Translations under genes and position numbers: made by a program
Shown here: one piece after another, positions 1 through 8,212 of the stretch
Numbering within the stretch: the stretch's first letter is position 1
Layout of the letters: every line of letters begins with the position of its first letter
The notes under the pieces: model-generated
What the model saw: the letters and a program-made list of their open reading frames with translations, nothing else
What the model was told of the DNA's origin: nothing
Database searches by the model: none
NCBI GenBank assembly: GCA_030145625.1
Contig: JAQYVF010000006.1
Coordinates: 24,091 to 88,090 of the forward strand
From: Desulfocapsa sp.
Lineage (GTDB): Bacteria; Desulfobacterota; Desulfobulbia; Desulfobulbales; Desulfocapsaceae
Direction: 5' to 3'
Length of the DNA stretch: 64,000 bases

Positions 1-7
1 GTAACTG

Positions 8-493
8 ATGTATAGCCCTATCTTGGCGACCCTTGGGTTTGTTCTTTCCAAAGATAAAGAAAATGTCTTGCTGGTTCACAGAAATAAAAGGCCAGGAGAT
101 CAGCATCTGGGAAAATATAATGGTCTTGGTGGGAAAATGGAAGCAGGGGAAGATGTTTTTGCCTGTATGAAGCGAGAAATCCAGGAAGAAGCCGGTATAG
201 TCTGTGAAAAAGCGGAACTGAGAGGTACCGTCAACTGGCCGGGTTTTGGTCCTGCCGGCGAGCATTGGTTTGGATTTATTTTTTTGATAGATTGTTTTCA
301 GGGGGAACCCTGGTCTGCAAATGAGGAGGGTGATTTGTATTGGAAACCACTCACAGAACTTGATACCCTGCCGATGTGGGAGGGAGATAAATATTTTCTG
401 CCCCTTGTTTTTGACGGCAATCACAAACTTTTTCATGGACATATGCCCTATGAGAATGGACACCCTCTGAACTGGAATTATTCACGGGTATAA
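8..493 (+). CDS. Nudix hydrolase, MutT/MTH1-like
   Basis: A 161-residue Nudix hydrolase, probably cleaving a nucleoside triphosphate such as an oxidised purine nucleotide to the monophosphate and pyrophosphate in the cytoplasm. The Nudix box is complete: GGKMEAGE, then REIQEEAG, fitting GX5EX7REUXEEXGU at about residues 41-64. The early LLVHRNKRPGDQHLGKYNGLGG stretch, split here as strand plus loop, resembles MTH1 and 8-oxo-dGTP diphosphatases. An in-frame TAA lies two codons upstream (bases 2-4), so the ATG at 8 is the first possible ATG and the protein is complete, although no ribosome site is visible so near the window edge. It is followed by about 310 non-coding bases. The family is clear; the exact substrate is inferred. 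Confidence 0.88.
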   Translation: MYSPILATLGFVLSKDKENVLLVHRNKRPGDQHLGKYNGLGGKMEAGEDVFACMKREIQEEAGIVCEKAELRGTVNWPGFGPAGEHWFGFIFLIDCFQGEPWSANEEGDLYWKPLTELDTLPMWEGDKYFLPLVFDGNHKLFHGHMPYENGHPLNWNYSRV

Positions 494-803
494 GTAATAT
501 GGATTGTGTGTTTGACAACTGAACCTGCAGGTTGGTCAGGAGATGGTGAATAAAAGGGAGTTGATATTCTTTGCTGCAAACTGTAGCACATGGAATTTTA
601 AGTAGTTTTTTTGAAACGGTAGTTTGAAATTCTTTGCTGAATACCTGATAATTGTTACTGGAAATAGTACGTGTTTTTAGATGAATAGCATGGAGTGAAA
701 CCTTGCAATAATAGACTTTGGAGGTATAATTGATGTGTTCTTTATCTGTTACTTATAATTTTATGTTTTAATTTTTTTTTATATTTGCTCAGGAGTGTAT
801 GGT
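494..803. other. AT-rich intergenic stretch
   Basis: About 310 bases with no convincing reading frame on either strand. Long T runs sit just before the zapB-like gene. An AGGAG at 791-795 serves the next gene. I see no terminator hairpin with a U-tract after the Nudix gene. Confidence 0.5.
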
Positions 804-1145
804 ATGGCTCAGGAAAATGAATTACAGCGTCTGGAAGGATTTGTCTCTTCCCTGCTAGAGAAATTTAATGCCCTGCAGGAAGAAAACGGTGAATTGACTG
901 AACGGATACAGAGGCGTGATGATACCATCGGCACCCTCCAGGAAGACCTTGCCGCCATGAAGGATGAGCGGGGAGAGATTTCCAACCGGGTAGGCAGTCT
1001 TATCGATAAGATCGAGGAGTGGGAGACTGTCAGTGGAGTTACCACCAAAGAGAGCGATACCTCATATTCTACAGAGAAGGCGGGCGATTCCGGAGTCCAG
1101 GGAAGTCTTTTCTCAGTTGACTCGCAAGATGGAGTGAGTTCTTAA
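804..1145 (+). CDS. ZapB-like coiled-coil cell division protein
   Basis: A 113-residue protein that is almost entirely a predicted coiled coil in its first 75 residues (heptad-spaced L, I and V with charged residues) followed by a polar, serine-rich tail. ZapB-like proteins bundle with ZapA at the Z ring. The identification rests on the coiled-coil N-terminus (LQRLEGFVSSLLEKF then repeated E/R/L heptads), the size, and above all the neighbour, a ZapA homologue 75 bp downstream. Start: AGGAG at 791-795 lies 8 bases before the ATG at 804, a better spacing than for the in-frame GTG at 795 that overlaps it. Low-complexity coiled coils give weak homology, so the name is an inference from context. 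Confidence 0.6.
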   Translation: MAQENELQRLEGFVSSLLEKFNALQEENGELTERIQRRDDTIGTLQEDLAAMKDERGEISNRVGSLIDKIEEWETVSGVTTKESDTSYSTEKAGDSGVQGSLFSVDSQDGVSS

Positions 1146-1220
1146 TAAGTTGAAGCATATGCAAAGCAGTCTGGTCTATTTTTCAGTCTGCACTGAAAGA
1201 TAGGTTGAAAGGAGAATCAA

Positions 1221-1532
1221 TTGGAACGCCTCGTTCGCTTTGAGCTTCTGGGGCAGCAATTTGCCTTTTATACCGGTGCCCCCGAAGAGGAGGTGGACGA
1301 GATTCTCCAGATGGTGGAGAGCCTTGTTCTTGAAAATAGTTCTTCTGAAGCCCCCGGTAGTATATCGGTCAGTAAGGTTGCTGTTTTGGCCAGCTTGAAT
1401 ATGGCCTCCAGGTATGTTGAGCTGAAAAGAGATTTTGAGACCTATAAGAATGACACAGAAACTCGATTGATTCGCCTTACTGAACAAATAAGTGGTGAGT
1501 TGGCAGATGAAAAAAAAACATCAGAGAGATGA
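1221..1532 (+). CDS. zapA: ZapA family cell division protein
   Basis: A 103-residue ZapA-type protein, which promotes lateral association of FtsZ filaments. The N-terminal beta strands (VRFELLGQQFAFYTGAPEEEV) followed by helices containing VAVLASLNMASRYVELKRDFE match the ZapA pattern in which an ALN(I/M)A motif begins the long C-terminal coiled coil. It starts at TTG 1221, with AAAGGAG at 1208-1214 at ideal spacing; no in-frame ATG fits better. It forms a pair with the ZapB-like gene upstream and is followed by a probable 6S RNA, an arrangement also familiar from the zapA-ssrS neighbourhood of gammaproteobacteria. Confidence 0.82.
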   Translation: MERLVRFELLGQQFAFYTGAPEEEVDEILQMVESLVLENSSSEAPGSISVSKVAVLASLNMASRYVELKRDFETYKNDTETRLIRLTEQISGELADEKKTSER

Positions 1533-1782
1533 TGGCCTTGCAGTACAGCTATCTTCCCGTTGTTGTAATATTATTTGTGTTATGACGACGTAATGGAGTA
1601 TACTTGAATAATAGAGAAAATCACGATCCTCATCTCTGAATTCTTTTGTCTGCCATTTAAAATGAGAATTTTTACGACTCCATTGAGTATAATCTGTTTT
1701 CGTTTTCCGGAAACTTTGTTATAGTTAATTAAAATAAGATTAAAATCTAGTCCGGTTACTTAGGGTGACGGAAAGGATTAAT

Positions 1783-1950
1783 AGTTTTCCCTGCGCTGTT
1801 GGTGATCTTCAGTGTCGTTGAGCCAACTCTCTTAAAAAGGGTAACCTCGCTGTGCTTGAATGGAAAATCGCTTGCGAATTCCCTGAAGAGCACATGGGTC
1901 TGCCCACCTATTATATAGGTTTAACTCTCCTGGTGACACGGCAGGGTGGG
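1783..1950 (+). ncRNA. ssrS: probable 6S RNA
   Basis: A roughly 165-nt stretch that closes on itself: CCCTGC at 1789-1794 pairs with GCAGGG at 1941-1946, and flanking TTTT/GGGGAAA bases can extend this stem. Inside, GTTGGTGA and the opposing CTCCTGGTGACAC flank long imperfect complementary arms with a large central open region, the promoter-mimic shape of 6S RNA, which binds the housekeeping RNA polymerase holoenzyme. It lies directly after zapA, as in many proteobacteria, and is followed by a perfect intrinsic terminator. A 70-codon frame across it (1852-2064) has no ribosome site. The ends are approximate. A covariance-model search would settle it. Confidence 0.68.
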
Positions 1951-1965
1951 GAAATTAAATTTTCT

Positions 1966-1996
1966 CAGAACAGAAAATATTTCTGTTCTGTTTTTA
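1966..1996 (+). terminator. intrinsic terminator after 6S RNA
   Basis: A perfect 10-bp stem, CAGAACAGAA (1966-1975) with TTCTGTTCTG (1981-1990), loop AATAT, followed by TTTTTAT. It ends the 6S-like transcript before the RNase Y gene. Confidence 0.8.
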
Positions 1997-1999
1997 TAT

Positions 2000-2420
2000 T
2001 CCGGGAACGGATCGTTATGCAGGCATTATTGCAGAATAAAAACGATGCATCCCCCCGGAAATAACCAGCAGGATTGACTGCGGCTGAAAGAGTAGTTGTC
2101 GGAAAGAAGACGAAAAAAGGAAATGCAGAGTCTGTTTATATCAACTGTCTAACGGTGCGGCACTATCTTTTGGCCGATTTCATATATAGAGAAAAAACGT
2201 TATCTACATGTCTTTGATATCGCATGTGTTTTTTTAGTGATGATGTAAATATTTGACTTTTTAATGTGATTTTTCAGGTATAGGGAAAAATAACTTGCCT
2301 GGATAAAGTTTGTGCAACTCCCTTCCTTTCGTTTTTCTCCCCCTTCTTGTGTGGAGTTTTTACTCCTATCTCTCTGTTTTGTCGTCATCTTCGTTTCTGC
2401 TGCCACAGGGAACAGTTCAT
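2000..2420. other. leader region before rny
   Basis: About 420 bases without a supported gene. A reading frame in phase with rny runs from 2310, but its pyrimidine-rich, unconserved extension argues it is leader sequence. TTGACT at 2253-2258 could be a -35 element, though no good -10 follows. No regulatory hairpin is obvious. Confidence 0.4.
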
Positions 2421-3986
2421 ATGGAATTTGTAAATCAATCGCTTGTGCTTCTGCCTCTTGGCTTGCTGGCAGGTCTTGTTGGCGGTTTTTTCCTGAGAAA
2501 ACGATTTGTTGAAGGGCAACAGGCCAATATTGAATCCCAGGGAAAACAGATCATTGAGACAGCCATCGTTGAGGCTGAGCAGATAAAAAAAGAGGCTTTA
2601 ATCCAGAGTAAGGAAGAAGCTTATAAGCAAAAACAGAGTGCAGAGGAAGAAATTCGGGCAGAAAAAAATGACCTGAAGGAGGAGTTGCTGCTCCTTGACC
2701 GTAAAAAGGATCAGCTGAAGAAAGAGTGGACTACTCTGGACAGACGTCAAGGAGATATGGATAAGCGATCCGATAAGCTCCAACGGTTTGAAAAAGAAGT
2801 AGTGGAGAAAAATAAGGAAATTGATACCCTGATCGGAAAACAGCGTTATGAGCTGGAAAAAATCTCAGGCGTGACTCAGAGTGAAGCTAAAAAGCTGCTT
2901 ATGGAGTCTCTGGAGAGCGAGGCTCGTATGGATGCGGCTAAACGGCTTGCTCGTATAGAAAATGAGATGAAAATGGAGGCTGACCGCAAGGGGAAAAATA
3001 TTCTTGCCTTGGCCATTTCTCGTTATGCCGGAGATTATGTCGCAGACAAGACCGTTTCCATGGTCCCCTTGCCCAATGATGAGATGAAAGGGCGGATTAT
3101 TGGACGGGAAGGACGAAATATCAGGGCCATAGAGGCTGCTACCGGTATTGATATTATTATTGATGATACCCCTGAGGCCGTAATCCTGTCTGGCTTTAAT
3201 CCTGTTCGTCGTGAAGTTGCCCGCCTGGCCCTGCTGCAGTTGATTAATGACGGACGTATTCACCCAGCCCGAATTGAGGAAGTTGTGGCCAAGGTGACCA
3301 AGGAGCTTGAGGGGGTTATCCGGGAGGCTGGAGAACAGGCTACCTTTGATGTAGGTGCGCATGGCGTGCATGTGGATTTGATCAATATCCTTGGCCGCTT
3401 AAAATATCGAACCAGTTATGGGCAGAATGTCCTGCAGCATTCCCTGGAGGTTGCTTTTCTCTGCGGAATAATGGCTGCGGAACTGGGTATTGATGTTAAA
3501 ATGGCAAAACGTGCAGGACTGCTTCACGATATAGGAAAGGCAGTGGATCATGAAGTGGAGGGGTCCCATGCCATCATTGGTCGTGATCTTGCAAAGAAAT
3601 ATGGTGAACCGGAAGAGGTGGTTTATGCCATTGGTGCTCATCATGAAGATCAGCCGCCTCAATCAGTTCTTGATATCCTGGTACAGTCTGCCGATGCTCT
3701 TTCCGGTGCCCGTCCGGGTGCGCGAAAGGAAATGCTGCAATCCTATGTCAAACGGCTGGAAGATCTTGAGGCTATAGCCAGTTCCTTCCAAGGTGTTGAC
3801 AAATCCTACGCCATTCAGGCTGGCCGGGATCTTCGTATTATCGTTGATTCGCAGAAAGTCAAAGATGCTGAGACCAATCTGCTCAGCCAGGATATTGCAA
3901 AGGCCATTGAAGAAAAACTTACCTATCCTGGCCAGATCCGTGTGACCGTCATTCGTGAGACCAGGGCTGTTGGCTATGCCAAATAG
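2421..3986 (+). CDS. rny: ribonuclease Y
   Basis: A 521-residue RNase Y, the membrane-anchored endoribonuclease that starts decay of many mRNAs. It shows the full family order: one N-terminal membrane helix ([18 protein letters not shown]), a long charged coiled coil to about residue 205, a KH domain with the [15 protein letters not shown] signature, and an HD domain with [18 protein letters not shown] carrying the metal-binding HD pair. The start at 2421 gives the usual family length and places the membrane helix at the N-terminus, with a modest AGGGA at 2407-2411. A frame extending to 2310 would put 37 unconserved residues before the anchor. It stands alone, 139 bp ahead of tyrS. Confidence 0.95.
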   Translation: MEFVNQSLVLLPLGLLAGLVGGFFLRKRFVEGQQANIESQGKQIIETAIVEAEQIKKEALIQSKEEAYKQKQSAEEEIRAEKNDLKEELLLLDRKKDQLKKEWTTLDRRQGDMDKRSDKLQRFEKEVVEKNKEIDTLIGKQRYELEKISGVTQSEAKKLLMESLESEARMDAAKRLARIENEMKMEADRKGKNILALAISRYAGDYVADKTVSMVPLPNDEMKGRIIGREGRNIRAIEAATGIDIIIDDTPEAVILSGFNPVRREVARLALLQLINDGRIHPARIEEVVAKVTKELEGVIREAGEQATFDVGAHGVHVDLINILGRLKYRTSYGQNVLQHSLEVAFLCGIMAAELGIDVKMAKRAGLLHDIGKAVDHEVEGSHAIIGRDLAKKYGEPEEVVYAIGAHHEDQPPQSVLDILVQSADALSGARPGARKEMLQSYVKRLEDLEAIASSFQGVDKSYAIQAGRDLRIIVDSQKVKDAETNLLSQDIAKAIEEKLTYPGQIRVTVIRETRAVGYAK

Positions 3987-4125
3987 AGGTTGAAGGCAGG
4001 GAAGGATGAGGGCTGAAGAGTAAAGGCCCAAGACTGAAAAGGGTATACCGCATTAATATTATTCCTACATGTGCGTCTTAACTGGGCGTCTTCTTAAAGT
4101 ATTTTCGAGGTCTGAATAAACGATT

Positions 4126-5337
4126 ATGGTATCGATTGAAGAGCAGATTTCCCTTCTTGAAAGGGGCGTTGTTGATTGTATTGCTCATGATGAGCTGGTC
4201 AAGAAGCTAAAAAAGGCGGAGGCCACTGGAGTACCCCTGCGCATCAAGGCCGGATTTGATCCAACCGCGCCGGATCTCCATTTGGGCCATACTGTTTTAT
4301 TGCAGAAATTAAAGCATTTTCAGGATCTTGGGCATGAGATCTTTTTTCTCATTGGAGATTTCACTGGGATGATAGGTGACCCTACGGGGAAGTCGGAAAC
4401 AAGAAAGGTGCTTACTCGTGAAGATGTTGCCAGAAATGCTGAGAGTTATAAGGAACAGGTTTTTAAAATTCTGGATCCCGAAAAGACGCAGGTGGTGTTT
4501 AACAGCGAATGGCTGGGGAAACTCGATTCCTTTGATATGATACGTCTGGCATCGGAATTGACTGTTGCCAGGATGTTGGAACGTGAGGATTTTAAAGTCC
4601 GTTTTCGTGAGGGGAGCCCCATTTCCATCCATGAATTTATGTACCCTCTCATTCAGGGGTATGATTCGGTAGCTTTGCAGGCAGATGTGGAACTTGGCGG
4701 AACGGATCAGCTTTTTAATCTTCTCATGGGCCGTGATCTTCAGCGATCAAGAGGACAGGAGCCGCAGGTGGTGATGACTCTTCCTCTTCTTGAGGGGCTT
4801 GATGGTGTTAATAAGATGAGTAAGTCGCTGGGGAACTATATTGGTATCACCGAACCGGCGAACGATATCTATGGCAAGGTCCTTTCTGCCTCAGATGAAC
4901 TCATGTTTCGTTATTTCGATTTGTTGAGTGACCTTGGTAGCGAAGAAATTGCAGCTCTGAAGGCAGATATGGAGGCAGGAACGCTTCATCCAAAGAAGAT
5001 CAAACAGCAACTTGCTCGTGAGTTAACAACGCGCTTTCATTCAGCTGAAGCAGCTCTGCAGGCAGAGGAAAACTTTGAGAATGTTTTTCGACAGGGGGGG
5101 CTGCCGGATGATATTCCTGAAAAAAGGATACAGGCGAAGGAGGAGATCTGGTTGCCTCAGCTCCTAGTTGATCTGGACTTGGTGAAATCGACCTCTGATG
5201 GTCGGCGTATGATCAAACAGAATGCTGTTTCTCTTGATGGTGAGAAGGTTCGTGATCTCAAAAAATCAATAACTCCTCAGGGGGATATATTGATTAAAGT
5301 TGGAAAACGAAGGTTTTGTAAGGTCGTCTTCGAATAA
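4126..5337 (+). CDS. tyrS: tyrosyl-tRNA synthetase
   Basis: A 403-residue class I tyrosyl-tRNA synthetase, charging tRNA-Tyr in the cytoplasm. The HIGH-type signature appears as HLGH in [21 protein letters not shown] is intact in [12 protein letters not shown], and the tyrosine-pocket region [23 protein letters not shown] is typical. The C-terminal 60 residues form an S4 RNA-binding domain ([22 protein letters not shown]). The length and the HLGH form point to the TyrZ-like branch (about 400 residues). Upstream of the ATG no strong ribosome site is seen. A strong terminator follows. Confidence 0.95.
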   Translation: MVSIEEQISLLERGVVDCIAHDELVKKLKKAEATGVPLRIKAGFDPTAPDLHLGHTVLLQKLKHFQDLGHEIFFLIGDFTGMIGDPTGKSETRKVLTREDVARNAESYKEQVFKILDPEKTQVVFNSEWLGKLDSFDMIRLASELTVARMLEREDFKVRFREGSPISIHEFMYPLIQGYDSVALQADVELGGTDQLFNLLMGRDLQRSRGQEPQVVMTLPLLEGLDGVNKMSKSLGNYIGITEPANDIYGKVLSASDELMFRYFDLLSDLGSEEIAALKADMEAGTLHPKKIKQQLARELTTRFHSAEAALQAEENFENVFRQGGLPDDIPEKRIQAKEEIWLPQLLVDLDLVKSTSDGRRMIKQNAVSLDGEKVRDLKKSITPQGDILIKVGKRRFCKVVFE

Positions 5338-5434
5338 TGAGGGCATTAGCCTTACACCAGTGACGAGCCACTGTCTTTCCAAATAAATCGAGTTATAGAA
5401 AGACATTAGACGGCAGTATGCTTAGAGCAGACAA

Positions 5435-5466
5435 GGGCCTGTTGGAGAAATCCGACAGGCCCTTTG
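5435..5466 (+). terminator. intrinsic terminator after tyrS
   Basis: A 12-bp stem, GGGCCTGTTGGA (5435-5446) with TCCGACAGGCCC (5451-5462), one G-T pair, GAAA tetraloop, then TTTG. It separates tyrS from the convergent perR-like gene. Confidence 0.85.
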
Positions 5467-5514
5467 TGGTTTCTCAGTAGAAACTATTTTTCTCTTTGCA
5501 GGTGGAGGTTAAAA

Positions 5515-5928
5515 CTAGTTTATAGTTTCAACTCCCTGAGAACTGCAATCACTGCAGATACCGGCGAATTCGATGTGATGGCCAAGTACCTGGTAATGAC
5601 TTATCTCGGCTGCAGTCTTGTTGATATCCATCTGTACAGGGATATCGATGTCATCAACTTTGCCGCAGTGCAGGCAACGGATGTGATAGTGCGGGTCAAC
5701 GGTAGCGTCAAATCGTTTCTGGGTTCCGCCAACTTCCAGTTTCAGGATGAGGCCGGTTTCAGACATGAGTTCGAGGTTTCTGTATACGGTGCCGAGACCG
5801 ATACGGGGTAGACGTTTTCTCACCATGTCATATACTTCATTGGCAGTTGGGTGAGAGGTTACTTTTCCAAGCTCCTCCAGGATGATCTGTCGCTGTGTGG
5901 TTAAACGCATTTGTGGAGTGTGTTGCAT
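5515..5928 (-). CDS. perR: Fur family regulator, PerR type
   Basis: A 137-residue Fur-superfamily repressor. Two CXXC pairs (CLHC and CSDC) form the structural zinc site. The regulatory-metal residues match PerR rather than Fur: a histidine in the SHPTANEVYD helix, KRFD with Asp where Fur has Glu, the HYH pair, and the Asp of CGKVDD. In PerR proteins this Fe/Mn site is oxidised by peroxide, which releases the repressor from DNA. Start: GAGGA lies 6 bases before the ATG at 5928; a 14-residue upstream extension lacks such a site. It is convergent with tyrS. The peroxide-sensing role is inferred from residues; no obvious target (rubrerythrin, peroxidase) lies adjacent. Confidence 0.85.
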   Translation of the reverse strand: MQHTPQMRLTTQRQIILEELGKVTSHPTANEVYDMVRKRLPRIGLGTVYRNLELMSETGLILKLEVGGTQKRFDATVDPHYHIRCLHCGKVDDIDIPVQMDINKTAAEISHYQVLGHHIEFAGICSDCSSQGVETIN

Positions 5929-6082
5929 GTGGGATCCTCTTTTTAATGAGTGGGAATTATTCTTGATCAATAATGTAGAACAAAACTGGAGAATTTCAAG
6001 AGAAAAAAAGCAGAAAAGAAAAAAAATGTAAGTGTAAACTTTATGCTAACTAGGTAGAAAAGAGAAAGAAAACGGTGGGTTT

Positions 6083-7378
6083 CTAGCGAATAACAGGGTT
6101 GTAATAACCAAATTGTAACTTTGGAAATTCTTTTTTAATGTCTTCCAACCATTGTTTCATACCCATGGATGGGGATGATGTGTGAAATTTGATGCAGCGA
6201 AGATACCACTCAGGGTCAATATTCAGATTACGCAGTTGGATGCGATCCGGTTGATAGGTGTGGAGCAGATGGCGGAGGGCCGTGTATTCTTCAACAGAAT
6301 CTGTGACACCGGGAAGAATAAAGTAGTTCAGGGAGACAAAGCCTCCGGATTCTTTCATTACCCGAATTGATTCGAGCACGTCGGGAAGAGAGAACTTTTG
6401 TGGTCGGTAATAGCCGGTATGATAAGACAGTTGTGCGGAGTTAAGGCTGACACGCAGGCTGTCTAGTCCTGCAGCTGAGAGGCGTTTAATGGCTTGGGGC
6501 AGGCTTGCATTAGAGTTGAGATTGATGGTGCCTCTGTCGGTCTTTCGGCGGATTAAGGTAATGGCTTGTTCTATGGTATCTGCCTGAAGCAGTGGCTCTC
6601 CCTCGCAGCCCTGACCGAAACTGACAATAGCCTGTTCTGCCTGTTGCAGATGGGGGATGGCTATTTCTGCAATTTCTGCGGGAGTAGGGACAAAACGCAT
6701 TCTGTCCTGAGTGGCCGAGCATTTGCCGGATGATTGCAGAGAAATACAACCGACACACCTGGCATTACAGGTCGGAGAAGTGGGCAGAGGGGCTTCCCAA
6801 CGTCCCAGGAAGTAATTTCTTGCGGCTGGACAGGCATAGGTCAGGCAGCATTTACCAAGATGTTGAATCAGCCGATTGTTCTTGTGCTGTTTAAGTTTTT
6901 TCTGGGTTTTGCTGTTGATCACTGTCTGATTAAACTGTGAACTGTCCTGACGCACATCAACATCGCAGCGAAAGGCAGTGGTCCAGAACCGATCATCATA
7001 CCAGCCAACGGCGGTATAGGCAAAAAGAGGGAGGTGTGGAGCATTCTCCTGAGTCTGATAGGCGCTGTTGAAGATTGCGGTATGAGCAGGAGACATGAAG
7101 GCGGAAACGGCCTGGATCAGTTCACCTGGCTTATGCGGATTGTCTTCAAGCAGGAGCGGTTCTCCTGAATCCGGGTCCAATCCCACCGGGAGACGACCAG
7201 GCAGGACAAAGAGCTCACTTCCTTCAGGAAGAGGAATGAAATCTTCTTTTTTGGGAAGTAAAAACTGCCCACTGCTCATGCCCGCCATGTGGAGCAAGGG
7301 GAAATCTGAGATGTTTCCATTTGCATCGGCATAGACGAGGGTGGGTTGCCCTGCAGGGTGATTGTTGTTATGGGGCAT
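6083..7378 (-). CDS. radical SAM protein
   Basis: A 431-residue radical SAM enzyme of unknown substrate. The cluster motif is CNARCVGC (CX3CX2C) at about residue 210, in a TCNARCVGCISLQ context, followed by GQGCEGEPLL, LNSNASLPQ and the SLNS segment typical of the SAM-binding barrel. The first 190 residues form an extra N-terminal domain without a motif I recognise, but with clustered cysteines (CCLTYACPAARN) just before the barrel. It lies between the perR-like gene and an unknown gene, all on the minus strand, with gaps of about 150-180 bp, so co-transcription is not certain. Its specific reaction cannot be named from sequence. Confidence 0.85.
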   Translation of the reverse strand: MPHNNNHPAGQPTLVYADANGNISDFPLLHMAGMSSGQFLLPKKEDFIPLPEGSELFVLPGRLPVGLDPDSGEPLLLEDNPHKPGELIQAVSAFMSPAHTAIFNSAYQTQENAPHLPLFAYTAVGWYDDRFWTTAFRCDVDVRQDSSQFNQTVINSKTQKKLKQHKNNRLIQHLGKCCLTYACPAARNYFLGRWEAPLPTSPTCNARCVGCISLQSSGKCSATQDRMRFVPTPAEIAEIAIPHLQQAEQAIVSFGQGCEGEPLLQADTIEQAITLIRRKTDRGTINLNSNASLPQAIKRLSAAGLDSLRVSLNSAQLSYHTGYYRPQKFSLPDVLESIRVMKESGGFVSLNYFILPGVTDSVEEYTALRHLLHTYQPDRIQLRNLNIDPEWYLRCIKFHTSSPSMGMKQWLEDIKKEFPKLQFGYYNPVIR

Positions 7379-7558
7379 AAGAAAAAATTGAGAAACCTCG
7401 AAATGGAACTGTTCGGTACTGTCTCAAGTAGGCCACTTTTAGGATATAAATTGGGGCTCCGGAGCCGGCAATCAGACTTGCCGGTTTCACATCAACTGTG
7501 CAGGATAGCCTGATTTGGGGAACAGTAATGTGGGGTCTGAATGGTTATGCCGGGTGAA

Positions 7559-7984
7559 TCACTGGGGCCTAAGAACTTTGAAAACAGAATCTATGGCCCT
7601 GTAGATATCGATATCATCACCAAAAATATCCTCTATGGAAGGATGATTGATAAGATCTTCAATAATATACTGAGTCAGATAGAGACTGAGTATGTTGGGG
7701 TCGGGAATGAGGGTGCGTATGGGAGCCACTTTCATCTGTATGTCAAATTCTTCCATTTCCGGAAGTTTTTTTAACTGATCTACAAAGACATCACGTAAAC
7801 TTTGAACAGAGTCGGTCTCAATAACATCTCGATCAAGAAGTCTCTGGACCAGTTTTGCAGAAAATTCTTCAGCATTGTCGCGGGCTTTTCTCAGGATGAA
7901 ACGTCTCTCTCTTTCCCGTTTTCTGTCAATGGTGCGGATTGTTTTGTCAGTAGCGTTGGTGGCGCTTATATGAATTTTTGCCAT
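7559..7984 (-). CDS. conserved-looking protein of unknown function
   Basis: A 141-residue soluble protein I do not recognise. The N-terminal 45 residues are very basic (TIDRKRERERRFILRKARDNAEEF), the rest is acidic and helical with no cysteines, signal peptide or membrane segment. A clear AGGAG lies 6 bases before the ATG at 7984, supporting expression. It is on the same strand as the alpha-glucan phosphorylase upstream (228-bp gap) and the radical SAM gene downstream. A GC-rich hairpin, CCGGCAA/TTGCCGG at 7465-7484, lies beyond its stop. No function should be assigned. Confidence 0.65.
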   Translation of the reverse strand: MAKIHISATNATDKTIRTIDRKRERERRFILRKARDNAEEFSAKLVQRLLDRDVIETDSVQSLRDVFVDQLKKLPEMEEFDIQMKVAPIRTLIPDPNILSLYLTQYIIEDLINHPSIEDIFGDDIDIYRAIDSVFKVLRPQ

Positions 7985-8212
7985 TTTTTTCTCCTGTAGA
8001 CATTCTCTGTCAGGATATATGGGGAAAGCCGGAATTTCTTCCTTTTCTGTGCAGCAGGCACAGAGTTTCTTTTCAGGCTATGTACAGTCGGACGAAATTT
8101 ACAGCATATGGAGAAATCTTCCAAATAAAAAATTTACAAGAACTTGTCGATACACCATTTTCGGACGCCCAGGCAATGTCCCTCTGAGATTTAGTCAGAT
8201 GTCCATGCAGTT

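Noticed and set aside
1852..2064. 70-codon plus-strand frame
   Set aside because: It lies over the 6S RNA candidate and its terminator, has no ribosome site, and shows no protein-like pattern.
2310..2420. 37-residue N-terminal extension of RNase Y
   Set aside because: It would bury the membrane anchor inside the protein and exceed the family length; ATG 2421 fits.
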